Positions 28,465-36,090 of a stretch of 64,000 nucleotides of DNA are shown here, in pieces (within the stretch, counting starts at the first letter, position 1; each line of letters opens with the position of its first letter). The position numbers were made by a program, and so were the translations under genes. The stretch lies in NCBI RefSeq assembly GCF_002967765.1, contig NZ_PUHY01000016.1, forward strand, positions 186,001 through 250,000, in the 5' to 3' direction. This DNA comes from Blastopirellula marina. GTDB lineage: Bacteria > Planctomycetota > Planctomycetia > Pirellulales > Pirellulaceae. The notes beneath the pieces are model-generated. The model saw only the letters and a list, made by a program, of their open reading frames with translations, was not told where the DNA came from and made no database searches.

Positions 28465-29915
28465 CCACGCCTGAGCAACACGCGGAATTCCAAACGCTGT
28501 GCGAAGCGGTCGTCGAACAACAGGCCACGCCCGAGCAAGTTGCCCGTTTGGAAGCGTTATTCTTCTCATCGGCCGAACTGCGTCAGCAATACATCGTATT
28601 GGCCCACCTCAACGCCTCGCTCGCGACCATCGGTCGTCACTCTGGTTGGCAAACGATTGCCGAGCAGGAAGCCTCGACGATCCCGGCTCCCACAAGCGAA
28701 CTCTCCGCGCACAAGCCAAGCTCACGGACGGTTGTTATGTGGGGAAGCCTTGTCACGCTGGGTTTGGCATTGTCGCTGTTGGTCGCTTTTCTGCTGGTTA
28801 ACGGCGACTCGCACCCTAACCACTTCGCGAAGATCACTTCCCTGCCCGGCACGAAATGGGAGTCGTCGACTATCCCGACCGTCGACCAAGCTCGCTTTGG
28901 CGCTGGCCGAATTCGTCTGGCCGAAGGCATCGCCACGCTGACATTCGACAACGGAGCCACCGTTGAACTGGAAGGGCCGGCTGATTTCGAGATTACCGAT
29001 CCCCTGCACTGCCGTCTTCATTCCGGCAAGCTGGTTGCCACGATGAGCCCCAACTCGAAGGGATTCGCCGTGCAAACACCAGAGGCATTGTTGGTTGATC
29101 AAGGAACCAGCTTCGGTGTAAGCGTTGCCCCGGACGGCCGATCGACGTTGCAGGTTTTCGATGGTCTGGTCGAGGTAACTCATCACCAGACGGGCGAAGA
29201 GCTTGCGGTCGAAGAGTCGCAAGCGGTCGAGATTTCTCCCACTCGCATCACCAAGCTGATGCAGCCGAACGAGCCATCCGGCAGTTCGTCGAATCGAACA
29301 TCGCCAGGCGCGCGACGGCAAAGTCAAATCACCACCGCCATGGGTGTCGGGGCCGATCATTACGTCATTCGCGATCCGCAGTTTCGCGACGGCCCAGCCG
29401 ATTTATTGATGATTAAGCTGTCGGACGAACGCTTCTCCGGCTACGATCGCAAAATCTATTTGAAGTTCGATCTGCGTGAAGTTGATCTAGACTCGCTCAC
29501 CGAAGCAAAGTTAACGCTAACCGCCAGCCCGACTGATTTGGGCTATTCCTCACGCATGCCTGATACAATGTTTACCGTTTACGCTTTGACCGACGATCAA
29601 CTCGACAATTGGCAGCCTGATTTCTTATCTTGGGAAACTGCCCCTGCGAACACTACCGCGGGCGATCAGTTGGATACATCACTTTCCAAGCCGATCGGTA
29701 CGTTTCAGATTCCCCATGGTCAAAAGCAAGGATTGTTCTCGGTTTCGTCGGACGCACTCGTCGACGCGATTCGTTCCGACGCCAACCAATTGTTGACTCT
29801 CGTTGTCGTTCCCGAGACACGTGAAGTCCAAGCGGGTGCCCTGGTGCACGGTTTTGCCAGCGGCAGTCACGCCACGCTCCCTGCCCCGACGTTACGCCTC
29901 ATTCATCAAGAGTAA
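28461..29915 (+). CDS. FecR-type anti-sigma protein with C-terminal CBM96-like domain
   Basis: About 484 residues from ATG 28461, overlapping the sigma-factor stop by 4 bases. The first ~85 residues form a helical cytoplasmic part (LVCEAVVEQQATPEQ-like start, TPEQVARLEALFFSSAELRQ). One membrane segment follows (WGSLVTLGLALSLLVAFLLV, about 94-113). Then comes a FecR domain (LAEGIATLTFDNGATVELEG, FAVQTPEALLVDQGTSFGVS, EVTHHQTGEELAVEESQAV). The last ~190 residues match the style of CBM96/DNRLRE modules (KIYLKFDLREVDLDSLTEAK; FTVYALTDDQLDNWQPDFLS), which bind polysaccharide. A carbohydrate-binding-like tail on an anti-sigma protein suggests direct sensing of a glycan. That role is inference. Confidence 0.85.
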   Translation: MTTPEQHAEFQTLCEAVVEQQATPEQVARLEALFFSSAELRQQYIVLAHLNASLATIGRHSGWQTIAEQEASTIPAPTSELSAHKPSSRTVVMWGSLVTLGLALSLLVAFLLVNGDSHPNHFAKITSLPGTKWESSTIPTVDQARFGAGRIRLAEGIATLTFDNGATVELEGPADFEITDPLHCRLHSGKLVATMSPNSKGFAVQTPEALLVDQGTSFGVSVAPDGRSTLQVFDGLVEVTHHQTGEELAVEESQAVEISPTRITKLMQPNEPSGSSSNRTSPGARRQSQITTAMGVGADHYVIRDPQFRDGPADLLMIKLSDERFSGYDRKIYLKFDLREVDLDSLTEAKLTLTASPTDLGYSSRMPDTMFTVYALTDDQLDNWQPDFLSWETAPANTTAGDQLDTSLSKPIGTFQIPHGQKQGLFSVSSDALVDAIRSDANQLLTLVVVPETREVQAGALVHGFASGSHATLPAPTLRLIHQE

Positions 29916-29932
29916 TGGTTGCCCCAGCCACG

Positions 29933-29952
29933 TTCTCTTCCCCCTTCCCCTT
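29933..29952 (+). promoter_or_regulatory. Pyrimidine tract in 5' leader
   Basis: Twenty uninterrupted C/T bases, 16 bases before ATG 29969, with no Shine-Dalgarno sequence between. It overlaps the alternative upstream start at 29915, which argues that ATG 29969 is the real one. Confidence 0.45.
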
Positions 29953-29968
29953 ACTACTCGGTCACTCT

Positions 29969-32446
29969 ATGCATCGCCACTCACAATCGTCGCTCGTTGT
30001 AATTTGCCTCATGTTTGTGGCGTTCGCGGCCAACCCGCTCTCAGCTGCCGAGCACGATTCACCACGCCAGATTAGCGGTATCTATCCCCATTTGGCGTAC
30101 TGGAACAATCACGGTGAATGTGGCACCGGGGCGGTTGTACCGTGGGCGAACAAGCTGTGGGTGATCACGTACGGTCCGCACTTTCCCAACGGTTCGACCG
30201 ACAAGCTCTACTCGATCAGCACTGACCTCGCCATCACGCCGTTCGCTGGCAGCGTCGGGGGAACTCCGGCGAACCGAATGATCCACAAGGAATCCAACCA
30301 ACTGCTCATCGGCCCTTACGTGGTCAATCACGAAGGTAACGTTCGCGTGATCACCCCTGATGCTATGCCTGGCCGCTTGACCGGCAACGCGCGCCATTTG
30401 TTCGACCCTGCCAATAAGGCGTACTACGCGACAATGGAAGAAGGTTTCTACGAGGTCGACTTGAACTCGCTGGATGTCACCACGTTGTTTCAAGATAGCC
30501 AAGGACAGCTCCGCGGGAAGAAGCCCGACGAAGGCACAGCTCCCTTGGCCAATTTGCCAGGCTACCACGGCAAAGGGCTTTATTCCGGTCAAGGTCGTTT
30601 GATCTACGCAAACAACGGTGACAACGCTCGCGAAGCGCTCGTTCGTCCCGACGTCCCTTCCGGTTGTTTGGCCGAGTGGGATGGAAAAAGCGAAACGTGG
30701 AACATCATCCGTCGTAACCAGTTTTGCGATGTTCGCGGACCTGGCGACTTGCTGGGAAATCCGAACCCCGACACTGATCCGATCTGGGCGATCGGCTGGG
30801 ACCATCGCTCGCTCATCTTGATGTTATTGGACGAAGGTGAGTGGACCAGCTATCGCCTACCGAAGGCTTCGCACTGTTACGATGGCGCGCACGGCTGGAA
30901 TACCGAGTGGCCCCGAATTCACGACATCGGACTCGCCGATTTCAACATGACCATGCATGGCATGTTCTGGCACTTCCCGCAAACATTCACGCGAGCCAAC
31001 TCCGCCGGCATCGCTCCCCGTTCAACTTACTTGAAAGTGATTGGCGACTACTGCCGCTGGAACGATCAACTCGTTTTCGGTTGCGACGACGCCGCACAAA
31101 GCGAATTCCTCAACAAACGTAAAGCGAAGGGGGAAGTCGCCGGGCCGGGTCAGTCGCATTCGAACTTGTGGTTCACTTCGCCTGAGATTCTCGATGAACT
31201 GGGCACGCCGATTGGTCGTGGAGCTTTATGGATCGAAGATCAAGTCGCCGCCAATCAGCCGTCGGAACCTTATTTATTTTCTGGCTTCACAAAGCGAAAT
31301 GTCTGCCTAACGCACGGCGGAAAGACCCCGATCACTTTCACCTTCGAGGTCGATCGCCAAGGGAACGACCAATGGACATCGCTGGGGGAAGTCACGGTTC
31401 CGGCCGGCAAGGCAGTCTGGCACGCGTTTGCGGAATCGGAACAAGGTGCCTGGATTCGCGTTTCGCTCGACCAGACCTGCGAGAAGGTAACCGCACAGTT
31501 TCAATACGCCAATCGAGATGAACGTAGCGATGAACCGAACAAGATGTTCGCAGGCATTCGCACGGAGAAATCGACCGATTACTCGCAAGGTATCGTCCGA
31601 GTCCGAGGCGACAAACTTCAAACGATGGCATTTTCGGCCGTGCAAATCGAAGATGGCAAGGTCGTGCATCAGGCGTTCTACGAATTGGATGGTGATCTTC
31701 GCCTAACCGACAAACAGGACCAAGCCGCTTTCCAATGGACGAACGATCACGCCGCGATTCCGGAAGGAGTAATGGACTCGGATGACGCTTCAATTCTGTA
31801 CATCGACGACGACGGCAACCGCTGGCGTCTGCCACGCACACGTGGTGCGAAGATGATGGAAGATCAATTTGGTCCGTTGCGAATCTCACGCGAAGTCGCG
31901 ACGGAGCGCGACTTGTTCAACTGTGGAGGCATATTCTACGAACTGCCAGCGGGTAATGCTGGGGGCATGGCCAAAGTACGTCCGATTGCCAGTCACCCGT
32001 TTGCGATTCACGATTACTGTAGCTATCGCGGGTTAATGATCGTAAGCGGGATCGATGCCGACGCGAAGGGTGAACACATCATCCGTTCGGACGATGGTCG
32101 CGTCGCCGTCTGGGCCGGGGTAATCGACGACCTGTGGAAACTAGGCAAGCCGACCGGCGTTGGTGGCCCTTGGAAAGCAACCACCGTCGCAGCCAACGTA
32201 CCGTCCGATCCGTACTTGATGACCGGCTTCGATTCCAAGACGCTCATGCTTGCCAGCGATGCTGATACCAAGATCACCATTGAAGTCGACATCACCGGCA
32301 CAGGCAACTGGCAAACATACGACGTGGTCGATCTCTCGGCCGGCAAGAATCAGAAGATTGCATTCGCTGATGACTTTCAAGCTTATTGGGTCCGTCTTAC
32401 TTCGTCTGCGCCCGGCAAGATGACCGGCCAGCTAACGTACGAGTAG
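29969..32446 (+). CDS. Large secreted protein of unknown function with an internal duplication
   Basis: About 825 residues from ATG 29969, with a signal peptide (SSLVVICLMFVAFAANPLSAA). The body is rich in Trp, Gly and aromatic residues, as in beta-propellers (SGIYPHLAYWNNHGECGTGA; LWVITYGPHFPNGSTDKLYS). A block of about 160 residues appears twice: once from VIGDYCRWNDQLVFGCDDA to the FQYAN near 31510, and again from HDYCSYRGLMIVSGIDADA to the C-terminal QLTYE. Matching sub-motifs are QPSEPYLFSGF / VPSDPYLMTGF and DQWTSLGEV / GNWQTYDVV. I recognise no enzyme family. It follows the sigma/FecR pair directly and is the obvious target of that sigma factor. A glycan-binding or glycan-cleaving role is possible but unsupported by any catalytic motif. 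Confidence 0.82.
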   Translation: MHRHSQSSLVVICLMFVAFAANPLSAAEHDSPRQISGIYPHLAYWNNHGECGTGAVVPWANKLWVITYGPHFPNGSTDKLYSISTDLAITPFAGSVGGTPANRMIHKESNQLLIGPYVVNHEGNVRVITPDAMPGRLTGNARHLFDPANKAYYATMEEGFYEVDLNSLDVTTLFQDSQGQLRGKKPDEGTAPLANLPGYHGKGLYSGQGRLIYANNGDNAREALVRPDVPSGCLAEWDGKSETWNIIRRNQFCDVRGPGDLLGNPNPDTDPIWAIGWDHRSLILMLLDEGEWTSYRLPKASHCYDGAHGWNTEWPRIHDIGLADFNMTMHGMFWHFPQTFTRANSAGIAPRSTYLKVIGDYCRWNDQLVFGCDDAAQSEFLNKRKAKGEVAGPGQSHSNLWFTSPEILDELGTPIGRGALWIEDQVAANQPSEPYLFSGFTKRNVCLTHGGKTPITFTFEVDRQGNDQWTSLGEVTVPAGKAVWHAFAESEQGAWIRVSLDQTCEKVTAQFQYANRDERSDEPNKMFAGIRTEKSTDYSQGIVRVRGDKLQTMAFSAVQIEDGKVVHQAFYELDGDLRLTDKQDQAAFQWTNDHAAIPEGVMDSDDASILYIDDDGNRWRLPRTRGAKMMEDQFGPLRISREVATERDLFNCGGIFYELPAGNAGGMAKVRPIASHPFAIHDYCSYRGLMIVSGIDADAKGEHIIRSDDGRVAVWAGVIDDLWKLGKPTGVGGPWKATTVAANVPSDPYLMTGFDSKTLMLASDADTKITIEVDITGTGNWQTYDVVDLSAGKNQKIAFADDFQAYWVRLTSSAPGKMTGQLTYE

Positions 32447-32503
32447 TTCTTCGAGAGCGGCCGAGCCAGATTGCGGTTACATGAACTAGCAACAAGCGGT
32501 TAT

Positions 32504-32536
32504 CGTAGCGAAGTCGGAATCTATTCGCTCGCTACG
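32504..32536 (+). terminator. Possible hairpin after the secreted protein
   Basis: CGTAGCGA (32504-32511) pairs with TCGCTACG (32529-32536), an 8-bp perfect stem with a 17-base loop and no T-run. It is also 20 bases before the DUF2071 start, so it could belong to that leader. Confidence 0.3.
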
Positions 32537-32556
32537 AAACTGCTGAACTGCCTTAC

Positions 32557-33276
32557 ATGATTGACCGCATCGTACCGACAAGACGGCCGTCCGGCCGCAT
32601 TCGTGGCTACCAGCAGTGGCGTTCCCTCTTGTTTTTGCACTGGCCAGTACCGGTCGCTACGCTTCGCCGTTTGGTTCCCGACTCGCTCGAGATCGATACT
32701 TACGACGGTGTGGCCTACATCGGAGTGGTTCCCTTCTCGATGTTTGGCGTTCGCCCCGGCTGGTGGCCGGAGGCCTGGGCGTTCAACTTCCTGGAAACCA
32801 ATGTCCGAACTTATGTCGTGCGAGACGGGAAACCGGGGGTCTATTTCTTTTCGCTCGACGCGGCAAACGGGTTAGCCGTATGGGCCGCTCGCCAGTTCTG
32901 GGGTTTGCCGTACTTCCATGCCAAGATGAGCCTCGAAGCGTCTTCCGACGAAGTTCGCTATCAAACGGTTCGTCGGCAAGGTGGGGCCAAGCATCGTGTT
33001 CGATATCGGATCGGCGAAGCGCTTCCGCCGTCTGATCCAGACTCGCTGGAGTTCTTTTTCCTCGAGCGTTACCTCCTGTTCGTCGAACGAAAAGGAAAAC
33101 TCTTCTCAGGCCAGGTCCATCACACCCCTTACCCTGCCCACACCGCAGAGTTATTGGAAATCGAGGACTCGCTTCTAGCAGCGGCAGGAATAGACGATTA
33201 CGCGCAAACTCCGTCGTTTGCTCACTACTCCCCAGGAGTAAATGTCGAGATTTACGATCTCCAACAAATTTTTTGA
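32557..33276 (+). CDS. DUF2071 (YqjF-like) family protein
   Basis: 239 residues, soluble, no signal peptide. The DUF2071 pattern is clear: SLLFLHWPVPVATLRRLVPD near the start, YIGVVPFSMFGVRPGWWPEA, FLETNVRTYVVRDGKPGVYF and ARQFWGLPYFHAKMSLE. The fold is related to acetoacetate decarboxylase, but family members have no proven reaction and I see no certain catalytic lysine. It is followed by a long gene-free stretch, so it is probably transcribed alone. Confidence 0.9.
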   Translation: MIDRIVPTRRPSGRIRGYQQWRSLLFLHWPVPVATLRRLVPDSLEIDTYDGVAYIGVVPFSMFGVRPGWWPEAWAFNFLETNVRTYVVRDGKPGVYFFSLDAANGLAVWAARQFWGLPYFHAKMSLEASSDEVRYQTVRRQGGAKHRVRYRIGEALPPSDPDSLEFFFLERYLLFVERKGKLFSGQVHHTPYPAHTAELLEIEDSLLAAAGIDDYAQTPSFAHYSPGVNVEIYDLQQIF

Positions 33277-33838
33277 CGCACAAGTCGACCGAAAAACGCT
33301 TAGTAGATATAGATAGGCATCGGCGGTCTTTTTCGAGTCACGATTTCCCTGCCCACGGGGGGACACCTTCCGCGATTTAATTTCTTCCTCTTTTGTAGGA
33401 GTTTCTTTCCAAGCTTGCGCTCACCCCGACGAACCCCTGTTCAGAAGATTCCCTCGGATCGACTCCCAGCACATGGGAACTCGATGGAGTCACTACCCTC
33501 CTAACGTTTTCCTGCCTATCGATCGATCGCCTCGCGCGGTTTGGCCTCGACTCGATAGAACGGCAAATCCTAAATCTTCAAAGCTATTTCCCCACGACTT
33601 CGTCTTACCAAGAGGAGCCCTCGACGCTGCGCGCGAGAAACGCGACGCATTCAGTGACAGCAAACAACCGTGACAGACATCCGCGACTAATACATTGTCC
33701 TGTCCGCCAGAGTATTCCGCGTTGTTATCAACGCCATTTCAATTGCAGGTGGTTAGCTCGAACGATTCGCTAGGCACAACGCAACTCTGGCAGGGGCATG
33801 CATCCAGTCGTAAGGATCACTAGAAGCAGGCAGAGGCT
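33277..33838 (+). other. Gene-free stretch before the orphan sigma factor
   Basis: About 560 bases with no convincing ORF. It contains the clustered repeat ATCGATCGATCG near 33517 and several T-rich tracts around 33380-33410. No RNA gene, promoter pair or mobile-element trace is recognised. Confidence 0.5.
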
Positions 33839-34456
33839 ATGTGCGCAAAACTTTTCGATTCGATATCGCGAACCTCGTACACTTCGCCTTCACCGGCGGA
33901 GGTTAAGGCAGCCGAAGCGGAACTCGAGGCTTGGATCCAAGAGCGCCAGCTCGCACAACACGAATCGTCCCATGTTATTTGGGGACGGTATGTTCGTCGG
34001 CTCCGTGTAAAAGCACGGGCCTATTTGATTAGTCAAAGCATGGGGGGACGTGACCAAGATAATCTCGCCTTTCGAACCGCCAATGCAATGTTCGATGCCA
34101 CCGAGAAGCAGGAACTCGATCCGGGTGAACGATCGAGCGACTTGTGGAAGATTCTCCTCGCTAGGGCAGCACGCGAGATTCAGCAGAGCGAGCAGTCGGA
34201 AACCGTTCAACTTTCCCTAACCGAAGTTCTCGGCGAAGCCCCATCGGCTCAACTTTGCATTCGTTTCGCCCAAGAATTGGAGCAAACAATTCGCTTGAGC
34301 TTGGACGATCGTCTGCGAAATGTCTTGTTTCTACGTCTCGAAGGCTGCGTCAGCCGCGAGATTGCTCAGCGTCTGGGCCAGCAAGAAGACGAGGTCGAAC
34401 CGCAACTGGCAGAAATTCGCCAGCGATTAGCCACAGCGCGAGACGCGCGAATGTGA
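33839..34456 (+). CDS. ECF-like sigma factor, orphan
   Basis: 205 residues. The C-terminal part is a region-4-like helix-turn-helix (SLDDRLRNVLFLRLEGCVSR, EIAQRLGQQEDEVEPQLAEI). The N-terminal part (about 45-130) resembles a divergent region 2 (RYVRRLRVKARAYLISQSMG; SDLWKILLARAAREIQQSEQ) of the planctomycete ECF-like sigma group (Sigma70_ECF type). No anti-sigma gene is adjacent, and the gene is flanked by a 560-base empty stretch and a terminator, so it is monocistronic. Targets are unknown. Confidence 0.75.
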   Translation: MCAKLFDSISRTSYTSPSPAEVKAAEAELEAWIQERQLAQHESSHVIWGRYVRRLRVKARAYLISQSMGGRDQDNLAFRTANAMFDATEKQELDPGERSSDLWKILLARAAREIQQSEQSETVQLSLTEVLGEAPSAQLCIRFAQELEQTIRLSLDDRLRNVLFLRLEGCVSREIAQRLGQQEDEVEPQLAEIRQRLATARDARM

Positions 34457-34472
34457 GGGAGTGTGTGCCCAG

Positions 34473-34509
34473 TCCGCGGCTCCTCGTCGTGTGGGGCCGC
34501 GGATTTTTT
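34473..34509 (+). terminator. Intrinsic terminator of the orphan sigma gene
   Basis: TCCGCGGCTCC (34473-34483) pairs with GGGGCCGCGGA (34493-34503), 11 bp with one G-T pair, and six T follow at 34504-34509. It starts 16 bases after the stop codon. This is the clearest plus-strand terminator in the window. Confidence 0.85.
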
Positions 34510-34693
34510 ATGCGCGGTTGGAATCCCTGAGTCGGCAAAATCAAAATTCTATTGATAATTCTTTTGACATGGGGGACAATCGAGCCTGCAACGCTCCCCT
34601 CGTCCGTGAACACCACAACCGCGCGGGTTCGCTCCTTCCTGCCCCCACAGCACTTCCGCCGACGATTCCTCGTTCCGTCCAAGCGAGCAGTCC

Positions 34694-36079
34694 ATGCCCA
34701 GTCGAAGCATCACTTCACGACGCGATTTCCTGGTTCAAGCTGGGGCGGGTGCCGGAATGCTTGCGATGGCTTCGCTAGATTCTGTTCAAGCTGGCAGTAC
34801 CACGCACTTCAGGCCTCGTGCTAAACGGGTGATCTGGCTGTTCATGCACGGCGGGCCAAGTCACGTTGACTTGTTCGACCCCAAGCCGACGCTCACAAAG
34901 TACGCGGGACAGCCACTGCCGGATAGTTTCGGCAACGTCATGACGCGCCGCAATGTGAAGAAGAATCCGCTTTTGGCTCCCCTTCGCCCGTTTAAGCCCC
35001 GCGGCGAGTCTGGTCTCGAGATCAGCGACTTCCTTCCTCACACGGCCGAACATGCCGACGACTTGTGCGTTATTCGTTCGATGCACGGAGATAGCGTCAA
35101 TCATCCGCAGTCCGTTTATCAGATGAATACCGGCAGCATCCTGATGGGCAACCCCAGTGTGGGAAGCTGGGTCGCTTATGGGCTGGGGTCGCTAAACGAC
35201 AACATGCCTGCGTTTGTCGTTCTTCCTGATCCTGGTGGTGGCTTGAAGGGAGGTCCGCCAGCTTGGGGCAGTGGTTACCTTTCCGCTGCTTACCAAGGGG
35301 TGACGATGCGATCGGGCAGTTCGCCAATCCTCAACCTGAAACCCCAACCCGGCGTGACCATCGCGCAGCAGAAGCGCGATCTGGCTTTGATCGATCAATT
35401 GAATCAACGTCACCTCGAAATACGCGACGGCGACGACCAACTTTCTGCCAGGATTCGGGCCTACGAAATGGCGTTCCGAATGCAGACCGAAGCGCCGGAG
35501 CTAGTGGACTTGAAGGATGAGACACCCCACACGCTTTCGATGTACGGCATCGATCAAAAGGAAACGCGCGAATTCGGACAGCGCTGCTTGCTGGCGCGGC
35601 GGATGATTGAACGCGATGTCCGCTTCGTGCAGCTTTACTCCGGCGATACCAACGGCTGGGATGCCCATGCCGACGTAAATCAAAATCATTCGGAATACTG
35701 CCAGAAGACCGACAAGCCAATCGCTGGCCTCCTCAAAGATTTGAAACAACGCGGTCTACTCGACGATACCTTGGTGATTTGGGGTGGTGAGTTTGGCCGC
35801 ATGCCGATGAGCGAGCAAGGTAAAGGACGGGATCATAATCCTTGGGGCTATAGCGTTTGGCTGGCAGGTGCCGGCATCCAAGGTGGCCGAGCTTACGGTT
35901 CGACCGACGAAATCGGTCTGCGTGCGGCAACTGACAAAGTTCATGTCCATGATTTTCATGCCACCCTTCTCCACTTACTCGGGCTCGATCATTATCAATT
36001 GACCTACTACCACAATGGACTCGACAAACGGCTGACCGGGCCAGACGAGGCCAACGTCGTTCACGATTTAATCGGATGA
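34694..36079 (+). CDS. DUF1501 family protein, Tat-exported
   Basis: 461 residues. Tat leader with ITSRRDFLVQAGAGAGMLAM. DUF1501 hallmarks: WLFMHGGPSHVDLFDPKPTL, DDLCVIRSMHGDSVNHPQS, VIWGGEFGRMPMSEQG and [19 protein letters not shown]. The sulfatase-like fold is predicted for the family but its reaction is not known. Unlike the pair at 11288-15230, here the DUF1501 gene comes first and its DUF1549/1553 partner starts 11 bases after its stop. A TTGACA lies at 34564-34569, but no good -10 follows it. Confidence 0.93.
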   Translation: MPSRSITSRRDFLVQAGAGAGMLAMASLDSVQAGSTTHFRPRAKRVIWLFMHGGPSHVDLFDPKPTLTKYAGQPLPDSFGNVMTRRNVKKNPLLAPLRPFKPRGESGLEISDFLPHTAEHADDLCVIRSMHGDSVNHPQSVYQMNTGSILMGNPSVGSWVAYGLGSLNDNMPAFVVLPDPGGGLKGGPPAWGSGYLSAAYQGVTMRSGSSPILNLKPQPGVTIAQQKRDLALIDQLNQRHLEIRDGDDQLSARIRAYEMAFRMQTEAPELVDLKDETPHTLSMYGIDQKETREFGQRCLLARRMIERDVRFVQLYSGDTNGWDAHADVNQNHSEYCQKTDKPIAGLLKDLKQRGLLDDTLVIWGGEFGRMPMSEQGKGRDHNPWGYSVWLAGAGIQGGRAYGSTDEIGLRAATDKVHVHDFHATLLHLLGLDHYQLTYYHNGLDKRLTGPDEANVVHDLIG

Positions 36080-36090
36080 AGGAGCGACGC

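Noticed and set aside
33515-33526. ATCGATCGATCG as a possible tandem repeat or Dam-type cluster
   Set aside because: Only three units; too short to treat as a repeat or an origin element.
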